64,000 bases of DNA, taken from the NCBI RefSeq assembly GCF_004405105.1, contig NZ_SORW01000002.1:124001-188000 (forward strand). Reading direction: 5' to 3'. Origin of the DNA: Jeotgalibacillus sp. R-1-5s-1. Its GTDB lineage: Bacteria; Bacillota; Bacilli; Bacillales; Jeotgalibacillaceae. The notes beneath the pieces are model-generated. The model was not told where the DNA came from and made no database searches. It saw only the letters and a program-made list of their open reading frames with translations. A program made the translations under genes and the position numbers. Below, piece after piece: positions 7,799 to 16,175 of the stretch; the first letter of the stretch is position 1; each line of letters opens with the position of its first letter.

Positions 7799-8665
7799 AT
7801 GAATGAACAGGAATCAATTGGCGGAACGGTTCAGACACTCACAGTCGCGTCTGAAGCACCGTTTGGCTTTTATTTAACAAGAGGAACGGAAGAATATCCT
7901 TTAAATGCATCAGAAATTCATGAAGAAGTAACAGTCGGAGATACGAGAGAATTTTTCCTCTATCCTGACCGAAGAGGACGGATTACAGCATCCACGCTGA
8001 TTCCGAAAATCAGAAAAGGCGTATATGGCTGGGCTAAAGTCATAAAAGTAAACGAGCGTGACGGAGCGGCACTTGATATCGGTATTTCCCGTGAAGTAAC
8101 CGTTCTGCCCGAAGACCTGCCTGCAGCAAAACACGTATGGCCGGAAGCGGGAGATTATTTGTATATCACACTCCGCACAGACCGCGCTGGACAAATGTTT
8201 GGCCGACTGGCAACAGAGGAAGTGGTTCAGGTGCTTTCAGGACGTGCTGATGAGGACGTTCATAACAAGGAACTGAAAGGACGCCCATACCGTCTTCTTA
8301 AAGTTGGTACATTTGTATTAACAGAAGAAGGATACCGCTGCTTTATCCATGAGTCCGAGCGCAGTGAAGAACCCCGCCTTGGACAGGATCTCACTGTCCG
8401 CGTAATCGGAGTGAAAGACGACGGAACACTGAACGGTTCATTGCTGCCGCGTAAGCAGGAAAAAATGGACGACGATGCGGAAATGATCCTTGATTATCTT
8501 CTGAGCCGTGGTGGTTCCATGCCGTTTGGTGACAAGAGTAACCCGGAGGAAATCAAGCTGATTTTTAATATGAGTAAAGCTTCTTTCAAACGTGCACTCG
8601 GCCGTTTATATAAAGAACGTAAAATCATCCAGAAAGACGGGGAAACTCATCTCGTCAAGGAATAG
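7799..8665 (+). CDS. cvfB: CvfB/YitL-type S1 RNA-binding protein
   Basis: A 288-residue cytoplasmic protein with tandem S1-like OB domains (about residues 1-65, 70-140 and 145-215) and a C-terminal winged helix (about 225-285, FNMSKASFKRALGRLYKERKII). This is the CvfB architecture, a virulence/RNA-metabolism regulator in Staphylococcus; the B. subtilis homologue is YitL. RBS AGGAGG. It is followed after 15 bases by 8681 and then 9123, forming a probable three-gene operon. Confidence 0.88.
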   Translation: MNEQESIGGTVQTLTVASEAPFGFYLTRGTEEYPLNASEIHEEVTVGDTREFFLYPDRRGRITASTLIPKIRKGVYGWAKVIKVNERDGAALDIGISREVTVLPEDLPAAKHVWPEAGDYLYITLRTDRAGQMFGRLATEEVVQVLSGRADEDVHNKELKGRPYRLLKVGTFVLTEEGYRCFIHESERSEEPRLGQDLTVRVIGVKDDGTLNGSLLPRKQEKMDDDAEMILDYLLSRGGSMPFGDKSNPEEIKLIFNMSKASFKRALGRLYKERKIIQKDGETHLVKE

Positions 8666-8680
8666 AAGGGAGCGGGAGAA

Positions 8681-9109
8681 ATGAAACTGGATCTGACAAA
8701 AGAACAGTATCGTGAGCTTGTTGGGGCAATGTTTCTTTCTGACCTGGTCAGACATTCCATGAAAAACAGTCCTGAAGATCATTCTGAATCGTTTATTGAA
8801 GCTGAACAGGCATTGTATTCACAGCATGATCTATTCGATGAGACAGAACGCATTGAGAAAGATGAAGAATCAGGCGTGTTTTTACCGACACTGACGCTTG
8901 AATCTGAGCAAATGACATACTTAAGAGACTATGAACAGGCTATTTTAACTGACCAGATTGCTGCAGTACTTGCCAGAAACGCCTGGGAAAAAGAGGTACA
9001 GAGCGGAGAGGTCACAGAAGAAGCTGCTGTTAACAGACTGATCGAACTTGAAGATCATTTTCATGCATTACTTGAAGAAAAAGGATTATCAGCTCTTACC
9101 ATAAAATAG
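8681..9109 (+). CDS. Acidic hypothetical protein in the cvfB operon
   Basis: A 142-residue soluble, mostly helical, acidic protein with no membrane segment or catalytic motif that I recognise. RBS GGGAGCGGGAG. It lies 15 bases after cvfB and 13 bases before a small membrane protein gene, so coexpression is very likely. Family unknown. Confidence 0.75.
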   Translation: MKLDLTKEQYRELVGAMFLSDLVRHSMKNSPEDHSESFIEAEQALYSQHDLFDETERIEKDEESGVFLPTLTLESEQMTYLRDYEQAILTDQIAAVLARNAWEKEVQSGEVTEEAAVNRLIELEDHFHALLEEKGLSALTIK

Positions 9110-9122
9110 AGGAGGCTGTTCA

Positions 9123-9317
9123 TTGATCAGAATTCAGCCGGCGATGATTGCCATTAACATTATTTTTGCTGTCGCATTCATCATTTGGAGTATACAAAGA
9201 TATTCAGAAAATGATTTAACCATGGCAGCAATGCTTGGAATCATCGGATTGATTAATGGATTTATTGCTGTTAAACGATACAGAATCGCCAGAATGCATG
9301 ATCAGGGATCAAAATAA
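9123..9317 (+). CDS. Small two-helix membrane protein
   Basis: A 64-residue protein with two hydrophobic helices (about residues 8-24 and 34-50) and a basic C-terminus (KRYRIARMHDQGSK). The start is TTG 9123, placed 9 nt after AGGAGG; ATG 9144 lacks an RBS. Last gene of the cvfB operon. Function unknown. Confidence 0.65.
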   Translation: MIRIQPAMIAINIIFAVAFIIWSIQRYSENDLTMAAMLGIIGLINGFIAVKRYRIARMHDQGSK

Positions 9318-9318
9318 A

Positions 9319-9346
9319 AAATGGGCCGGAATTGGCTCATTTTTTA
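9319..9346 (+). terminator. Terminator of the cvfB operon
   Basis: ATGGGCC / GGCTCAT stem with one G-T wobble, followed by a T-run. Confidence 0.7.
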
Positions 9347-9487
<141 letters not shown>

Positions 9488-9520
9488 AAAAAATAAACCG
9501 CCAATGATGACGGTTTATTT
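9488..9520 (-). terminator. Terminator of speD
   Basis: AAATAAACCG / CGGTTTATTT with a 10-nt loop and T-run on the minus strand. The stem overlaps the speD stop codon. Confidence 0.85.
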
Positions 9521-10342
9521 TTTTTCACGAGGATGAGCTCTCATATTCTTGCCGTAAAAGATTTCATCCATCTCTATTTTCAGTTTTTCTGTGATTTCCT
9601 CGATTTCATCTCGATCCAGCGAATCCTTGCGGTAACCAAATAAATAGTTATTCAAGTCAAATTCTTTCAATTTACACTTCGTGTGGAAAATATTTTGCGG
9701 ATATACGTTTACATCAATCATATCGTATTCGTCTTTAATTTCTTCCGGAATAAAGTTCTGGATCGAATTAATATCGTGATCAATAAACAGCTTATGGCCA
9801 TCTACATCACGCGTAAAACCACGTACACGGTAATCCATTGTCATAATATCCGTATCAAACGAATGAATCAGATAGTTTAGGGCTTTTAGCGGAGAAATCT
9901 CACCGCAGGTTGACACATCAATATCTGCTCTGAACGTACTGATCCCTTCATGCGGATGGTATTCAGGATATGTGTGTACCGTAATATGACTTTTATCTAA
10001 ATGAAGGGCTGCTGTTGATGGCAGCGGTCCCGGTGATTCCTCAAAGGATTCATTCGGCACCTCAACAATCGGACCTTCAGATACAAGAATCGTCACACTC
10101 GCACCCTGTGGGATGTAATCCTGCTTTGACACATTTAATACATGCGCACCGATAATATCTGCAACGTGTGTCAGAATTTTAGTCAGACGATCGGCATTAT
10201 ACTGTTCATCAATGTATTCAATATATGCTTCACGCTCTTTTTTTGACTTTGTATAACAGACATCGTACATATTAAAACTCAGCGACTTGGTTAAATTGTT
10301 AAATTCATGAAGCTGTATACGTTTTTCCTGTGTAAGTTTCAT
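9515..10342 (-). CDS. speD: S-adenosylmethionine decarboxylase proenzyme, E. coli-type
   Basis: A 275-residue proenzyme that makes decarboxylated SAM for spermidine synthesis. Self-cleavage is expected at the Lys-Ser bond in [18 protein letters not shown] (Ser about residue 118 from the chosen start), generating the pyruvoyl group. Conserved [23 protein letters not shown] follows. The long form (class 1A, about 264 residues in E. coli) differs from the short 126-residue enzyme of B. subtilis. ATG 10342 is 8 nt after AGGAG, while ATG 10348 is too close. No speE is nearby in this window. Confidence 0.93.
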   Translation of the reverse strand: MKLTQEKRIQLHEFNNLTKSLSFNMYDVCYTKSKKEREAYIEYIDEQYNADRLTKILTHVADIIGAHVLNVSKQDYIPQGASVTILVSEGPIVEVPNESFEESPGPLPSTAALHLDKSHITVHTYPEYHPHEGISTFRADIDVSTCGEISPLKALNYLIHSFDTDIMTMDYRVRGFTRDVDGHKLFIDHDINSIQNFIPEEIKDEYDMIDVNVYPQNIFHTKCKLKEFDLNNYLFGYRKDSLDRDEIEEITEKLKIEMDEIFYGKNMRAHPREKK

Positions 10343-10483
10343 TCCCATAACTCCTTTAATTCATACATCGCTTTATTTTGTATTCATACCCGGATGACTT
10401 AAGTCTAAACGAATATGAGTCTTATCATACCATTCTTTTACTTGCGATGCATGAATCGTTTATCGCTCTGACCATTGTAACAG

Positions 10484-11113
10484 TCAGAACTCCTTATTCA
10501 TCAGTGGCTGCAGAAGCTTTACCCCTTTTTTGTTAAACGGAAGCATTTTCATGTCCAGAAGTATATGGCTTAAGTAGCCCAGTGTACATACCGTTAATAT
10601 TCCATTAATCATCAGGCTTTTTTCTAACTCCCATGCTATAAATGCAAATACAGCAAGACCAATCCAAGTATGGGTAAGTCCCCTGTGAGGAAGAAATGAG
10701 CAGATTATCGTGAAAAGCCCAAAATACAGAAGCCAGTCTTCACTGTAAAACCAGCCGATTCCCGTAAGAACTCCACCTGACAGCATGACCATAAAACGCT
10801 GTTTAATCAGGAAACGCGGAGCAATAATTAAGGATAATGCAACTGCAATACCTGCAACCATCCAAACTCCTTGCAGCATGACGAGACTGTATGTACCAAG
10901 CAGAACACCGATAGAAGCCAATGTATACCATAACCATTTTCTGTGCAGTGATATTCTGTTAGATAGCCTGCCGTTTGTATCCAGATCAGGCGCCAGCGCT
11001 GATACACTGCCTAGCAGGATCAAAAGACCGGTGGCAGCAGGTGCAGCGTCATACAGGACCGCCGTTCCCAGACCTATTGCTGTTCCAGTAACAGCATGTG
11101 ATGCACCTTTCAT
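10484..11113 (-). CDS. YdjM-type metal-dependent hydrolase, membrane
   Basis: A 209-residue multi-spanning membrane protein of the YdjM/LexA-regulated hydrolase family (PF04307). Putative metal ligands are MKGASHAVTG (His), APDLDTNGR (Asp pair), LPHRGLTHT (two His) and LSHILLDM (His, Asp), spaced as in the family. The reaction is unknown. The start is the second ATG (11113), 9 nt after AAAGG; ATG 11122 abuts the RBS. It is transcribed alone, divergent from the small gene at 11284. Confidence 0.78.
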   Translation of the reverse strand: MKGASHAVTGTAIGLGTAVLYDAAPAATGLLILLGSVSALAPDLDTNGRLSNRISLHRKWLWYTLASIGVLLGTYSLVMLQGVWMVAGIAVALSLIIAPRFLIKQRFMVMLSGGVLTGIGWFYSEDWLLYFGLFTIICSFLPHRGLTHTWIGLAVFAFIAWELEKSLMINGILTVCTLGYLSHILLDMKMLPFNKKGVKLLQPLMNKEF

Positions 11114-11217
11114 ATTCTTCATCCTTTGTCTTTAATTTGTCCTTCCTTATTATAGCGAACATATGATCGAATAGCCACGAAATTCGCCTGCTTTTAAGGA
11201 ATTATTCCATGATCAGG

Positions 11218-11242
11218 GTTATGAATTTTCTTACAGGGGTAA
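11218..11242 (+). promoter_or_regulatory. SigB-like promoter
   Basis: GTTATG (11218-11223), 13-bp spacer, GGGTAA (11237-11242), compared with the general-stress consensus GTTTAA-N12-15-GGGTAT. It is about 40 bases before the lmo0937-like ATG. The Listeria lmo0937 gene is, to my recollection, SigB-dependent. Confidence 0.5.
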
Positions 11243-11283
11243 AGATAGATTGATATGACAATTTTTGAAAGGAGGAGATTTCA

Positions 11284-11439
11284 ATGATGAGAATTTTATG
11301 GTGGATTATTGTGATCCTAATCGTTGTATGGCTGGTCGGTTTACTTTTGGATTTTGCTGGCGGTATTATTCATATCCTAATCATTATCGCGATTATCCTG
11401 ATTATTTATAATCTGATTACAGGTAGACGAAAACTTTAA
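11284..11439 (+). CDS. lmo0937-family small membrane protein
   Basis: A 51-residue protein with two hydrophobic helices (about 4-22 and 27-45) separated by DFAGGIIH, ending GRRKL. This matches the lmo0937 / DUF5670 pattern (...LIYNLITGRR). RBS GGAGGAG. It is preceded by a SigB-like promoter and followed by a strong terminator, so it is monocistronic. Role unknown; stress association is inferred. Confidence 0.78.
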   Translation: MMRILWWIIVILIVVWLVGLLLDFAGGIIHILIIIAIILIIYNLITGRRKL

Positions 11440-11440
11440 A

Positions 11441-11484
11441 GAAAGACCCCATCCGGTGTAACTGCCGGATGGGGTCTCTTATTT
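11441..11484. terminator. Bidirectional terminator
   Basis: A perfect 12-bp stem GACCCCATCCGG / CCGGATGGGGTC with an 8-nt loop, between the lmo0937-like and LCP genes. Confidence 0.9.
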
Positions 11485-11485
11485 G

Positions 11486-12421
11486 TTATTCACCAAGAAA
11501 ATCCTTTAATTCCTGCCTGTTTGTCTCCCAGTCAAGTTCAAGTACTGAACCTGCCCCTTCATACGTTGGTGTTGTGTAGGAGCCTTCCACAGGGATCGTT
11601 TTCCTTTCAATTTCTCCACCGCCACTGATTAAAATACGTGACAGCAATTCAATCCCTTTTGCACTCGACATGCTGGTCTGAATATAAGGCTGTGCTGTAC
11701 CCATCATTTTTGGCGCTTTCATGACTCCACTGACACTGACTGCGTGGTCTTTTACAGCTTCAATAACCTGCTGCTGTCTTCTTACGCGGCCAAAGTCTCC
11801 TTCACTGTCAGCACGGAATCTGGCGTAGCCGAGAAGCTCCTGTCCGTTCAGCTTATGAACGCCTTCAGTCAGGCTGACGCCAATTTTTTCTGACATATCC
11901 TTTTCAACATCAATTTCGATACCATCCGGTGCCATGGCATCCACGACGCTTTCAAAGGCTTTAAAATCAACGAGCATATAATGTTCCACGTCAATGTCAA
12001 AGTTCTCTTTAACCGTTTGTCTCAGAAGCTCAGGACCCCCAAGGTAATAAGCTGTATTAAGCTTATATCCTCCATATTCCGGGATCTCCGTGTAAATATC
12101 TCTCATTAGAGAAACGAGCTTAATGGTATCTGTCTCTCCATCCCACTGGGCAATCATCATCGTATCAGAACGGGACTGCTCTTCCCCTCTGCTGTCAACA
12201 CCAATAAGCAGGATGTTCGTTTTACCGTCAGCCGTCTTTTGACCGTTAAAAGAATCTGAATAGTCCGTTTCAAAAGGCTGTGCCCCTTTTGAAGCCTGTA
12301 GACCCAACCAGTATTGAGTGCCCGCAAAACCGCCGGACACTAATATAAATAAAAGAATAAAGGCCATCAAAACTCTGCCTTTTTTTAATTTTCGTTTTCG
12401 TCTTTTTACTCTTGTTTCCAT
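11486..12421 (-). CDS. LytR-CpsA-Psr (LCP) family wall polymer transferase
   Basis: A 311-residue membrane-anchored enzyme that transfers undecaprenyl-linked polymers (wall teichoic acid type) to peptidoglycan outside the cell. A basic cytoplasmic tail (RVKRRKRKLKKGR) precedes one membrane helix (about 19-38). The LCP domain includes NILLIGVDSR, RSDTMMI (Arg/Asp contacts), VSLMRDIYTEI and GYARFRADSEGDFGRVRRQQQVI. A short C-terminal tail follows. RBS CAGGAGG. The upstream promoter fits SigX. Which Tag paralogue (TagT/U/V) it corresponds to is unclear. Confidence 0.92.
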   Translation of the reverse strand: METRVKRRKRKLKKGRVLMAFILLFILVSGGFAGTQYWLGLQASKGAQPFETDYSDSFNGQKTADGKTNILLIGVDSRGEEQSRSDTMMIAQWDGETDTIKLVSLMRDIYTEIPEYGGYKLNTAYYLGGPELLRQTVKENFDIDVEHYMLVDFKAFESVVDAMAPDGIEIDVEKDMSEKIGVSLTEGVHKLNGQELLGYARFRADSEGDFGRVRRQQQVIEAVKDHAVSVSGVMKAPKMMGTAQPYIQTSMSSAKGIELLSRILISGGGEIERKTIPVEGSYTTPTYEGAGSVLELDWETNRQELKDFLGE

Positions 12422-12461
12422 AATGCCTCCTGGAAAAATAAAAGTAGTTTCTGATAGATTT

Positions 12462-12488
12462 GTCGTTTATCATCTATCATTCGTTACA
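12462..12488 (-). promoter_or_regulatory. ECF-type (SigX-like) promoter of the LCP gene
   Basis: On the minus strand TGTAAC (12488-12483), a 17-bp spacer and CGAC (12465-12462) give the TGTAAC-N17-CGAC pattern of B. subtilis SigX promoters. It lies about 40 bases before the LCP start. CGAC rather than CGTA favours SigX over SigW; SigM cannot be excluded. Confidence 0.72.
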
Positions 12489-12589
12489 CTTTACTCTTCT
12501 TTTTTAAATAAATCAATCATTTTCATTATGAAACGGGATTGTGGTGATGATAGAATGAGAGGAACATTATAAAGGAAAGGTTGATCAGA

Positions 12590-13123
12590 ATGGCATTAGA
12601 AAAAGCAACATTTGCCGGAGGATGCTTCTGGTGTATGGTAAAACCGTTTGACCAGTACGACGGGATTGAGAAAGTCATTTCGGGTTATACTGGCGGACAT
12701 GTTAAAAATCCAACCTATAAGGATGTTAAAACCGGTGAATCCGGCCATCAGGAAGCTGTTGAGATCACATTCGATCCTGATGTTTTTCCTTATGATCAGC
12801 TGCTTGAAATCTACTGGCAGCAGGTAGACCCTACAGATGATGAAGGTCAGTTTCAGGACCGCGGTCCTTCCTACCGCGCAAGTATCTTTTATCATAACGA
12901 AGATCAGCGGGTAAAAGCAGAAGCCTCGAAACAGGCGCTTGCCAATAGCGGACGGTATAAAAAGCCGGTCATTACGCCGATCGTACCGGCTGCTGAATTT
13001 TATTCGGCAGAAGATTATCACCAGGACTTTTACAAGAAAAATCCTGAAGAATACAAAGAAGACCGTGAAAAATCCGGTCGTGATGAATTTATACAGGAAC
13101 ACTGGAGCAAAACCTCCAAATAA
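12590..13123 (+). CDS. msrA: Peptide methionine (S)-S-oxide reductase
   Basis: A 177-residue cytoplasmic enzyme that reduces Met-(S)-sulfoxide in oxidised proteins. The motif GGCFWCM contains catalytic Cys12 and Cys15; [23 protein letters not shown] and [13 protein letters not shown] are conserved. The start at ATG 12590 is 9 nt after AAAGGAAAGG; TTG 12581 would abut it. There is no msrB partner adjacent, unlike many Bacilli. Monocistronic. Confidence 0.96.
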   Translation: MALEKATFAGGCFWCMVKPFDQYDGIEKVISGYTGGHVKNPTYKDVKTGESGHQEAVEITFDPDVFPYDQLLEIYWQQVDPTDDEGQFQDRGPSYRASIFYHNEDQRVKAEASKQALANSGRYKKPVITPIVPAAEFYSAEDYHQDFYKKNPEEYKEDREKSGRDEFIQEHWSKTSK

Positions 13124-13124
13124 C

Positions 13125-13164
13125 AAAAAAGTTCAACCGTTTTTTAGACGGTTGAACTTTTTTA
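13125..13164. terminator. Bidirectional terminator
   Basis: A 16-bp stem AAAAAAGTTCAACCGT / ACGGTTGAACTTTTTT with a 7-nt loop between msrA and the convergent small gene. Confidence 0.9.
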
Positions 13165-13166
13165 AA

Positions 13167-13328
13167 TTATAAACTGAACATCAGCCAGTCGAATACAAAC
13201 CACAAACCAACCATACCGCCGGCTAGACTGAGAAACAGAATAATGACATTCCTCTTTTCATGCTCAATTCTCAGCTGAAACAGAAACGTCAGGATACAGA
13301 TCACAAGAAGTATAATGCCGAAAAACAC
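13167..13328 (-). CDS. Small two-helix membrane protein after queE
   Basis: A 53-residue protein with two hydrophobic helices. GTG 13328 follows AGAGGAG by 6-8 nt and lies immediately after the queE stop, whereas ATG 13358 would overlap queE and has no RBS. It is probably the last cistron of the que operon, but nothing in it suggests a queuosine function. Confidence 0.6.
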   Translation of the reverse strand: MFFGIILLVICILTFLFQLRIEHEKRNVIILFLSLAGGMVGLWFVFDWLMFSL

Positions 13329-13329
13329 C

Positions 13330-14064
13330 TTACACTCCTCTCTTATTGCCCCATACATACGTATGAAGCTGAGGAAGCACTCTTACCTGATTCAATTTAC
13401 TGTTAACCATTACCTTATCAATCAGCCATTCATAACGCGCAATCAGGTTTGGAATGAGCTTTTCGTCCTTTTGCTCATGAACCTGATCATTTCCTGTCTG
13501 CAGATAAAAAGGTACATCAGGATATCTTTGGTGCAGCATTTCAGCAAATGCAAGATCTTCATCATCAAAAATGACGACTTTCAAGGAAAAATCACTCTTT
13601 CCTGCAATCAGTTTTGACACAATATCATCCAGAATGGGCAGGTTCGGCTTCATACCTGAGCTCGGTGGCTTCGGAGACAACGTAAGGTCATCAATCGATA
13701 AAAACCAATCCTGCCAGATAGACCCCTGTGTTTCGAGCGCTACCTGCATGTTATTCTCATGAAGCAATTGAACAAGTTCTGACAGGTGCTTCAGCAATGC
13801 AGGGTTCCCACCTGAGATCGTTACGTGATTAAAATGATCTCCACCGGTTTTTTTCAGTTCATTAAAAATATCAAGTGCGGTTAACTGTCTGATTTCGTCC
13901 TTTGCGCTTCCATCCCACGTAAATGCGGAATCACACCAGGAGCAGCTGTAATCACAGCCTGCTGTACGGACAAACATCGTTTTTTGTCCGATGACCATTC
14001 CTTCACCCTGAACAGTCGGACCGAAAATTTCTAAAACAGGGAACTTTCTTTCTCTCTGTGTCAT
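13330..14064 (-). CDS. queE: 7-carboxy-7-deazaguanine synthase
   Basis: A 244-residue radical-SAM enzyme converting 6-carboxytetrahydropterin to 7-carboxy-7-deazaguanine, third step to preQ0. The cluster motif is TAGCDYSCSWCDS (CX3CX2C); TVQGEG and TISGGNPALL are family landmarks. The ATG overlaps the queD stop by 4 bases, implying translational coupling. Confidence 0.96.
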   Translation of the reverse strand: MTQRERKFPVLEIFGPTVQGEGMVIGQKTMFVRTAGCDYSCSWCDSAFTWDGSAKDEIRQLTALDIFNELKKTGGDHFNHVTISGGNPALLKHLSELVQLLHENNMQVALETQGSIWQDWFLSIDDLTLSPKPPSSGMKPNLPILDDIVSKLIAGKSDFSLKVVIFDDEDLAFAEMLHQRYPDVPFYLQTGNDQVHEQKDEKLIPNLIARYEWLIDKVMVNSKLNQVRVLPQLHTYVWGNKRGV

Positions 14065-14501
14065 GACGTAATCCCCTTCTTTTTTGGACGGTAAACGACA
14101 TAGCTAGTAGGTGTTTCACGCAAAAATACCTGAAGACATGTCGGTTTGTTTTCAGTTGTCTGTAAATAGGCTTCTATTGATTCCCAGATAATTCTTGCTG
14201 CAGCCTCTGTAGTAGGAAAACGATCGCTGTCCGTTTCAGAGAATGCAGGGTCTTCATTGAGAATTTTGTGATCAAACCGGTCATGAACAAGCTGTTTAAT
14301 CGTTTTAAAATTTATCAGAAATCCTGTGTGATCAAGTTCATCTCCAGCTATCGTAATATTCACAAAATACGTATGACCATGTACATATTGGCATTTTCCT
14401 GCTTCTTCAGAAGGAATAGAATGAGCGGCAGAAAAATGAAAATCCTTGTTTAATTCGTAACTGTATTCATGATGGGGAGCGGGATAAATTTGCTGAATCA
14501 T
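14061..14501 (-). CDS. queD: 6-carboxytetrahydropterin synthase
   Basis: A 146-residue QueD. Zinc-binding His are in FHFSAAH and HGHTYFVNI; catalytic Cys is in [22 protein letters not shown] and [11 protein letters not shown] are further family motifs. It converts dihydroneopterin triphosphate to CPH4. It overlaps queC and queE by 4 bases each. Confidence 0.96.
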   Translation of the reverse strand: MIQQIYPAPHHEYSYELNKDFHFSAAHSIPSEEAGKCQYVHGHTYFVNITIAGDELDHTGFLINFKTIKQLVHDRFDHKILNEDPAFSETDSDRFPTTEAAARIIWESIEAYLQTTENKPTCLQVFLRETPTSYVVYRPKKKGITS

Positions 14502-15157
14502 TTTTGCCCCTCCTTCTCATGTAAATATTCAGTCATACCATTTAAACGTAATCTGCAGGCAGGACAATCGCCGCACCCATCACCCTGGACTCCGTTATAG
14601 CACGTCAGCGTTTTTGTTCGGATATAGTCAAACCGTCCGAGCTGATCAGCAAGCGCCCACGTTTCCTTTTTATCAAGCCACATCAGAGGTGTGTGAATCA
14701 CAAAATTTTCTTCCATGGACAGGTTTACTGTAACATTTAATGACTTTATAAAAATGTCACGGCAGTCCGGATAACCACTGAAATCCGTTTCACAGACGCC
14801 TGTAACAAGGTGTCTTGCATGACGCTGTTTTGCCAGAACAGCTGCAAATGATAGGAACAGAAGATTTCGGCCGGGGACAAAGGTTGAAGGAAGCTCCCCT
14901 TCTTTTTCTACAATCTCCTCGTCCCTGGTCAATGCTGATGGCGCCAGCTGATTTAAAAGGCTCATATCCAAGACATGATGCTTTACGCCAAGCTCCTCAG
15001 CAATTTTTTCAGCGCACACAATTTCATTTTCATGTCGCTGACCATATTTAAACGTCACGGCTTCTACTTCATCGAACTTTTCGAGTGCCCAGAAAAGACA
15101 CGTTGTACTGTCCTGTCCACCACTGAAAACGACAATCGCTTTATTATTTTTATCCAT
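14498..15157 (-). CDS. queC: 7-cyano-7-deazaguanine synthase
   Basis: A 219-residue ATP-dependent enzyme forming preQ0. The N-terminal PP-loop is [12 protein letters not shown], and the C-terminal zinc site has four Cys in [35 protein letters not shown] is typical. First gene of queC-queD-queE, preceded by a preQ1-I riboswitch and intrinsic terminator. queF is not in this operon here. Confidence 0.97.
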   Translation of the reverse strand: MDKNNKAIVVFSGGQDSTTCLFWALEKFDEVEAVTFKYGQRHENEIVCAEKIAEELGVKHHVLDMSLLNQLAPSALTRDEEIVEKEGELPSTFVPGRNLLFLSFAAVLAKQRHARHLVTGVCETDFSGYPDCRDIFIKSLNVTVNLSMEENFVIHTPLMWLDKKETWALADQLGRFDYIRTKTLTCYNGVQGDGCGDCPACRLRLNGMTEYLHEKEGQK

Positions 15158-15222
15158 AAAAAAAGCTCCTCTCCTTTGTAAGGCTTACGCCTGAAAAGAA
15201 GTAAGAGTGTTCACGAAATCAC

Positions 15223-15246
15223 TAAAAAAAGCAGGTGTGTTCCTGC
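15223..15246 (-). terminator. Riboswitch-controlled terminator before queC
   Basis: On the minus strand GCAGG-AACACA-CCTGC is followed by seven T residues, directly downstream of the preQ1 aptamer. It is the likely expression platform. Confidence 0.85.
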
Positions 15247-15251
15247 ATATG

Positions 15252-15288
15252 TCCTAGTTTTTTATAGAGGGATGGTCGCGAACCTCTT
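15252..15288 (-). promoter_or_regulatory. preQ1-I riboswitch aptamer
   Basis: Minus strand reads AGAGGTTC, a loop GCGACCAT, CCCTCT, ATAAAAAACTAGG. This is the H-type pseudoknot layout of the class I preQ1 aptamer (GAGGTTC, CCCTC, A-rich tail ending CTA). It sits ahead of queC as in B. subtilis. preQ1 binding should favour the adjoining terminator. Confidence 0.93.
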
Positions 15289-15305
15289 TCTATTCTTTTA
15301 GTAAC

Positions 15306-15335
15306 ATTATCGTATCACATGTACGTACCTTTGAA
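15306..15335 (-). promoter_or_regulatory. Candidate promoter of the que operon
   Basis: Minus strand TTCAAA-N18-GATAAT, with -10 at 15311-15306, is placed just upstream of the riboswitch. The -35 match is weak. Confidence 0.4.
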
Positions 15336-15340
15336 AAGAA

Positions 15341-15370
15341 AATAAAGCCCTCCTGCAAGCAGAAAGGCTT
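15341..15370 (-). terminator. Terminator of the ydjO-like gene
   Basis: Minus strand AAGCCTTTCTGC / GCAGGAGGGCTT, a 12-bp stem with wobbles, then TATTTTC. Confidence 0.7.
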
Positions 15371-15386
15371 CTTCTCTTATCAGATA

Positions 15387-15587
15387 TTAGAAATTCTGTG
15401 GGTTTGGCACGATTTCAAGATCGCGGCTCCCTTTTTCCATCTTGCTGCCGCACACAGGGCATTGATAAGTTTCTTCTCCTCTGGCAGAGAAATTATCCCT
15501 CATCCAGACGTTACAGCTATCCGAAGAGCATTCCCAAACGTCTGTAGCTTCCTTTTGTACTTCTTCAGCAGGTTTTCGTTGAAACAT
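15387..15587 (-). CDS. ydjO: YdjO-family cold-inducible zinc-ribbon protein
   Basis: A 66-residue protein with two CX4-type pairs: WECSSDSCNVWMRDNF and CPVCGSKM, a zinc-ribbon arrangement. This is the layout of B. subtilis YdjO (69 residues), annotated as cold-inducible, function unknown. The frame is open further upstream to 15668, but AAAGGGG positions the start at ATG 15587 or GTG 15590. Its own terminator follows. Confidence 0.8.
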   Translation of the reverse strand: MFQRKPAEEVQKEATDVWECSSDSCNVWMRDNFSARGEETYQCPVCGSKMEKGSRDLEIVPNPQNF

Positions 15588-15701
15588 CACGGTTTGTCCC
15601 CTTTCATTTACAGGATCGGTTTTATCACGGTATGGATAAAAAGGGATCTTGTAATGTTTTTCTACCAATCATTATCGTACATGACTATCTTTATTATACA
15701 C

Positions 15702-15730
15702 GAAAAAAGGCAATTTTGCAGAATTGCCTT
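15702..15730 (-). terminator. Terminator of the 15784 gene
   Basis: AAGGCAATT / AATTGCCTT with a 6-nt loop and a T-run on the minus strand. Confidence 0.75.
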
Positions 15731-15783
15731 CATCGTCTTATTATTTATATGCTTAAACGCTTGTTAATATGATCACAAAAGCA

Positions 15784-16089
15784 TTATAATTGAGTTTTGT
15801 TTTCAGTGGAGCCCTTTTCTATCTCGTCAAGTTGCTCCTGCTGTTCATTATAATACTGTACAGATGTCTGAGCACCTTCTGACATCATTTTTTCATCTTC
15901 ATGCTGATGCGTTTCCTGATCTTTATTTTTGTAATCGTAATATGACTGTTTCGCCTGATCGATCGCCTGGCTTACTTTAACTTTTGAATCATCAAATGCT
16001 AGCTTCGCCTTCTCGCGGTTTTCTTTCTTTTTAAAATAAGCGTACCCTGCTGCGCCAAGTCCTAGTAAAGCATATCTTTTTAATCCCAT
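15784..16089 (-). CDS. Membrane-anchored coiled hypothetical, stress-gene-like
   Basis: A 101-residue protein with a short N-terminal hydrophobic helix (YALLGLGAAGYAYF), a Lys-rich stretch, then a long hydrophilic helical tail rich in Gln/Glu. The layout recalls YtxH-type general-stress proteins, but I do not claim membership. RBS AGGAGG. A SigB-like promoter precedes it. It diverges from the acidic/basic small gene at 16224. Confidence 0.6.
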   Translation of the reverse strand: MGLKRYALLGLGAAGYAYFKKKENREKAKLAFDDSKVKVSQAIDQAKQSYYDYKNKDQETHQHEDEKMMSEGAQTSVQYYNEQQEQLDEIEKGSTENKTQL

Positions 16090-16122
16090 ATGATGACCTC
16101 CTATATTTTCATAGTATGTTTA

Positions 16123-16147
16123 TTACCTTAAATGTCATTCTTTAAAC
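16123..16147 (-). promoter_or_regulatory. SigB-like promoter (minus)
   Basis: Minus strand GTTTAA (16147-16142), 13-bp spacer, AGGTAA (16128-16123). The -35 is exact consensus and the -10 is one base from GGGTAA. It is 34 bases before the gene ending at 15784. Confidence 0.5.
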
Positions 16148-16175
16148 ATCATATTTCGGAGTTGCTACTAAGTAT

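Noticed and set aside
12596-13126. 176-codon open frame opposite msrA
   Set aside because: Complement of a confidently identified msrA; low-complexity Phe/Ile content and no RBS.
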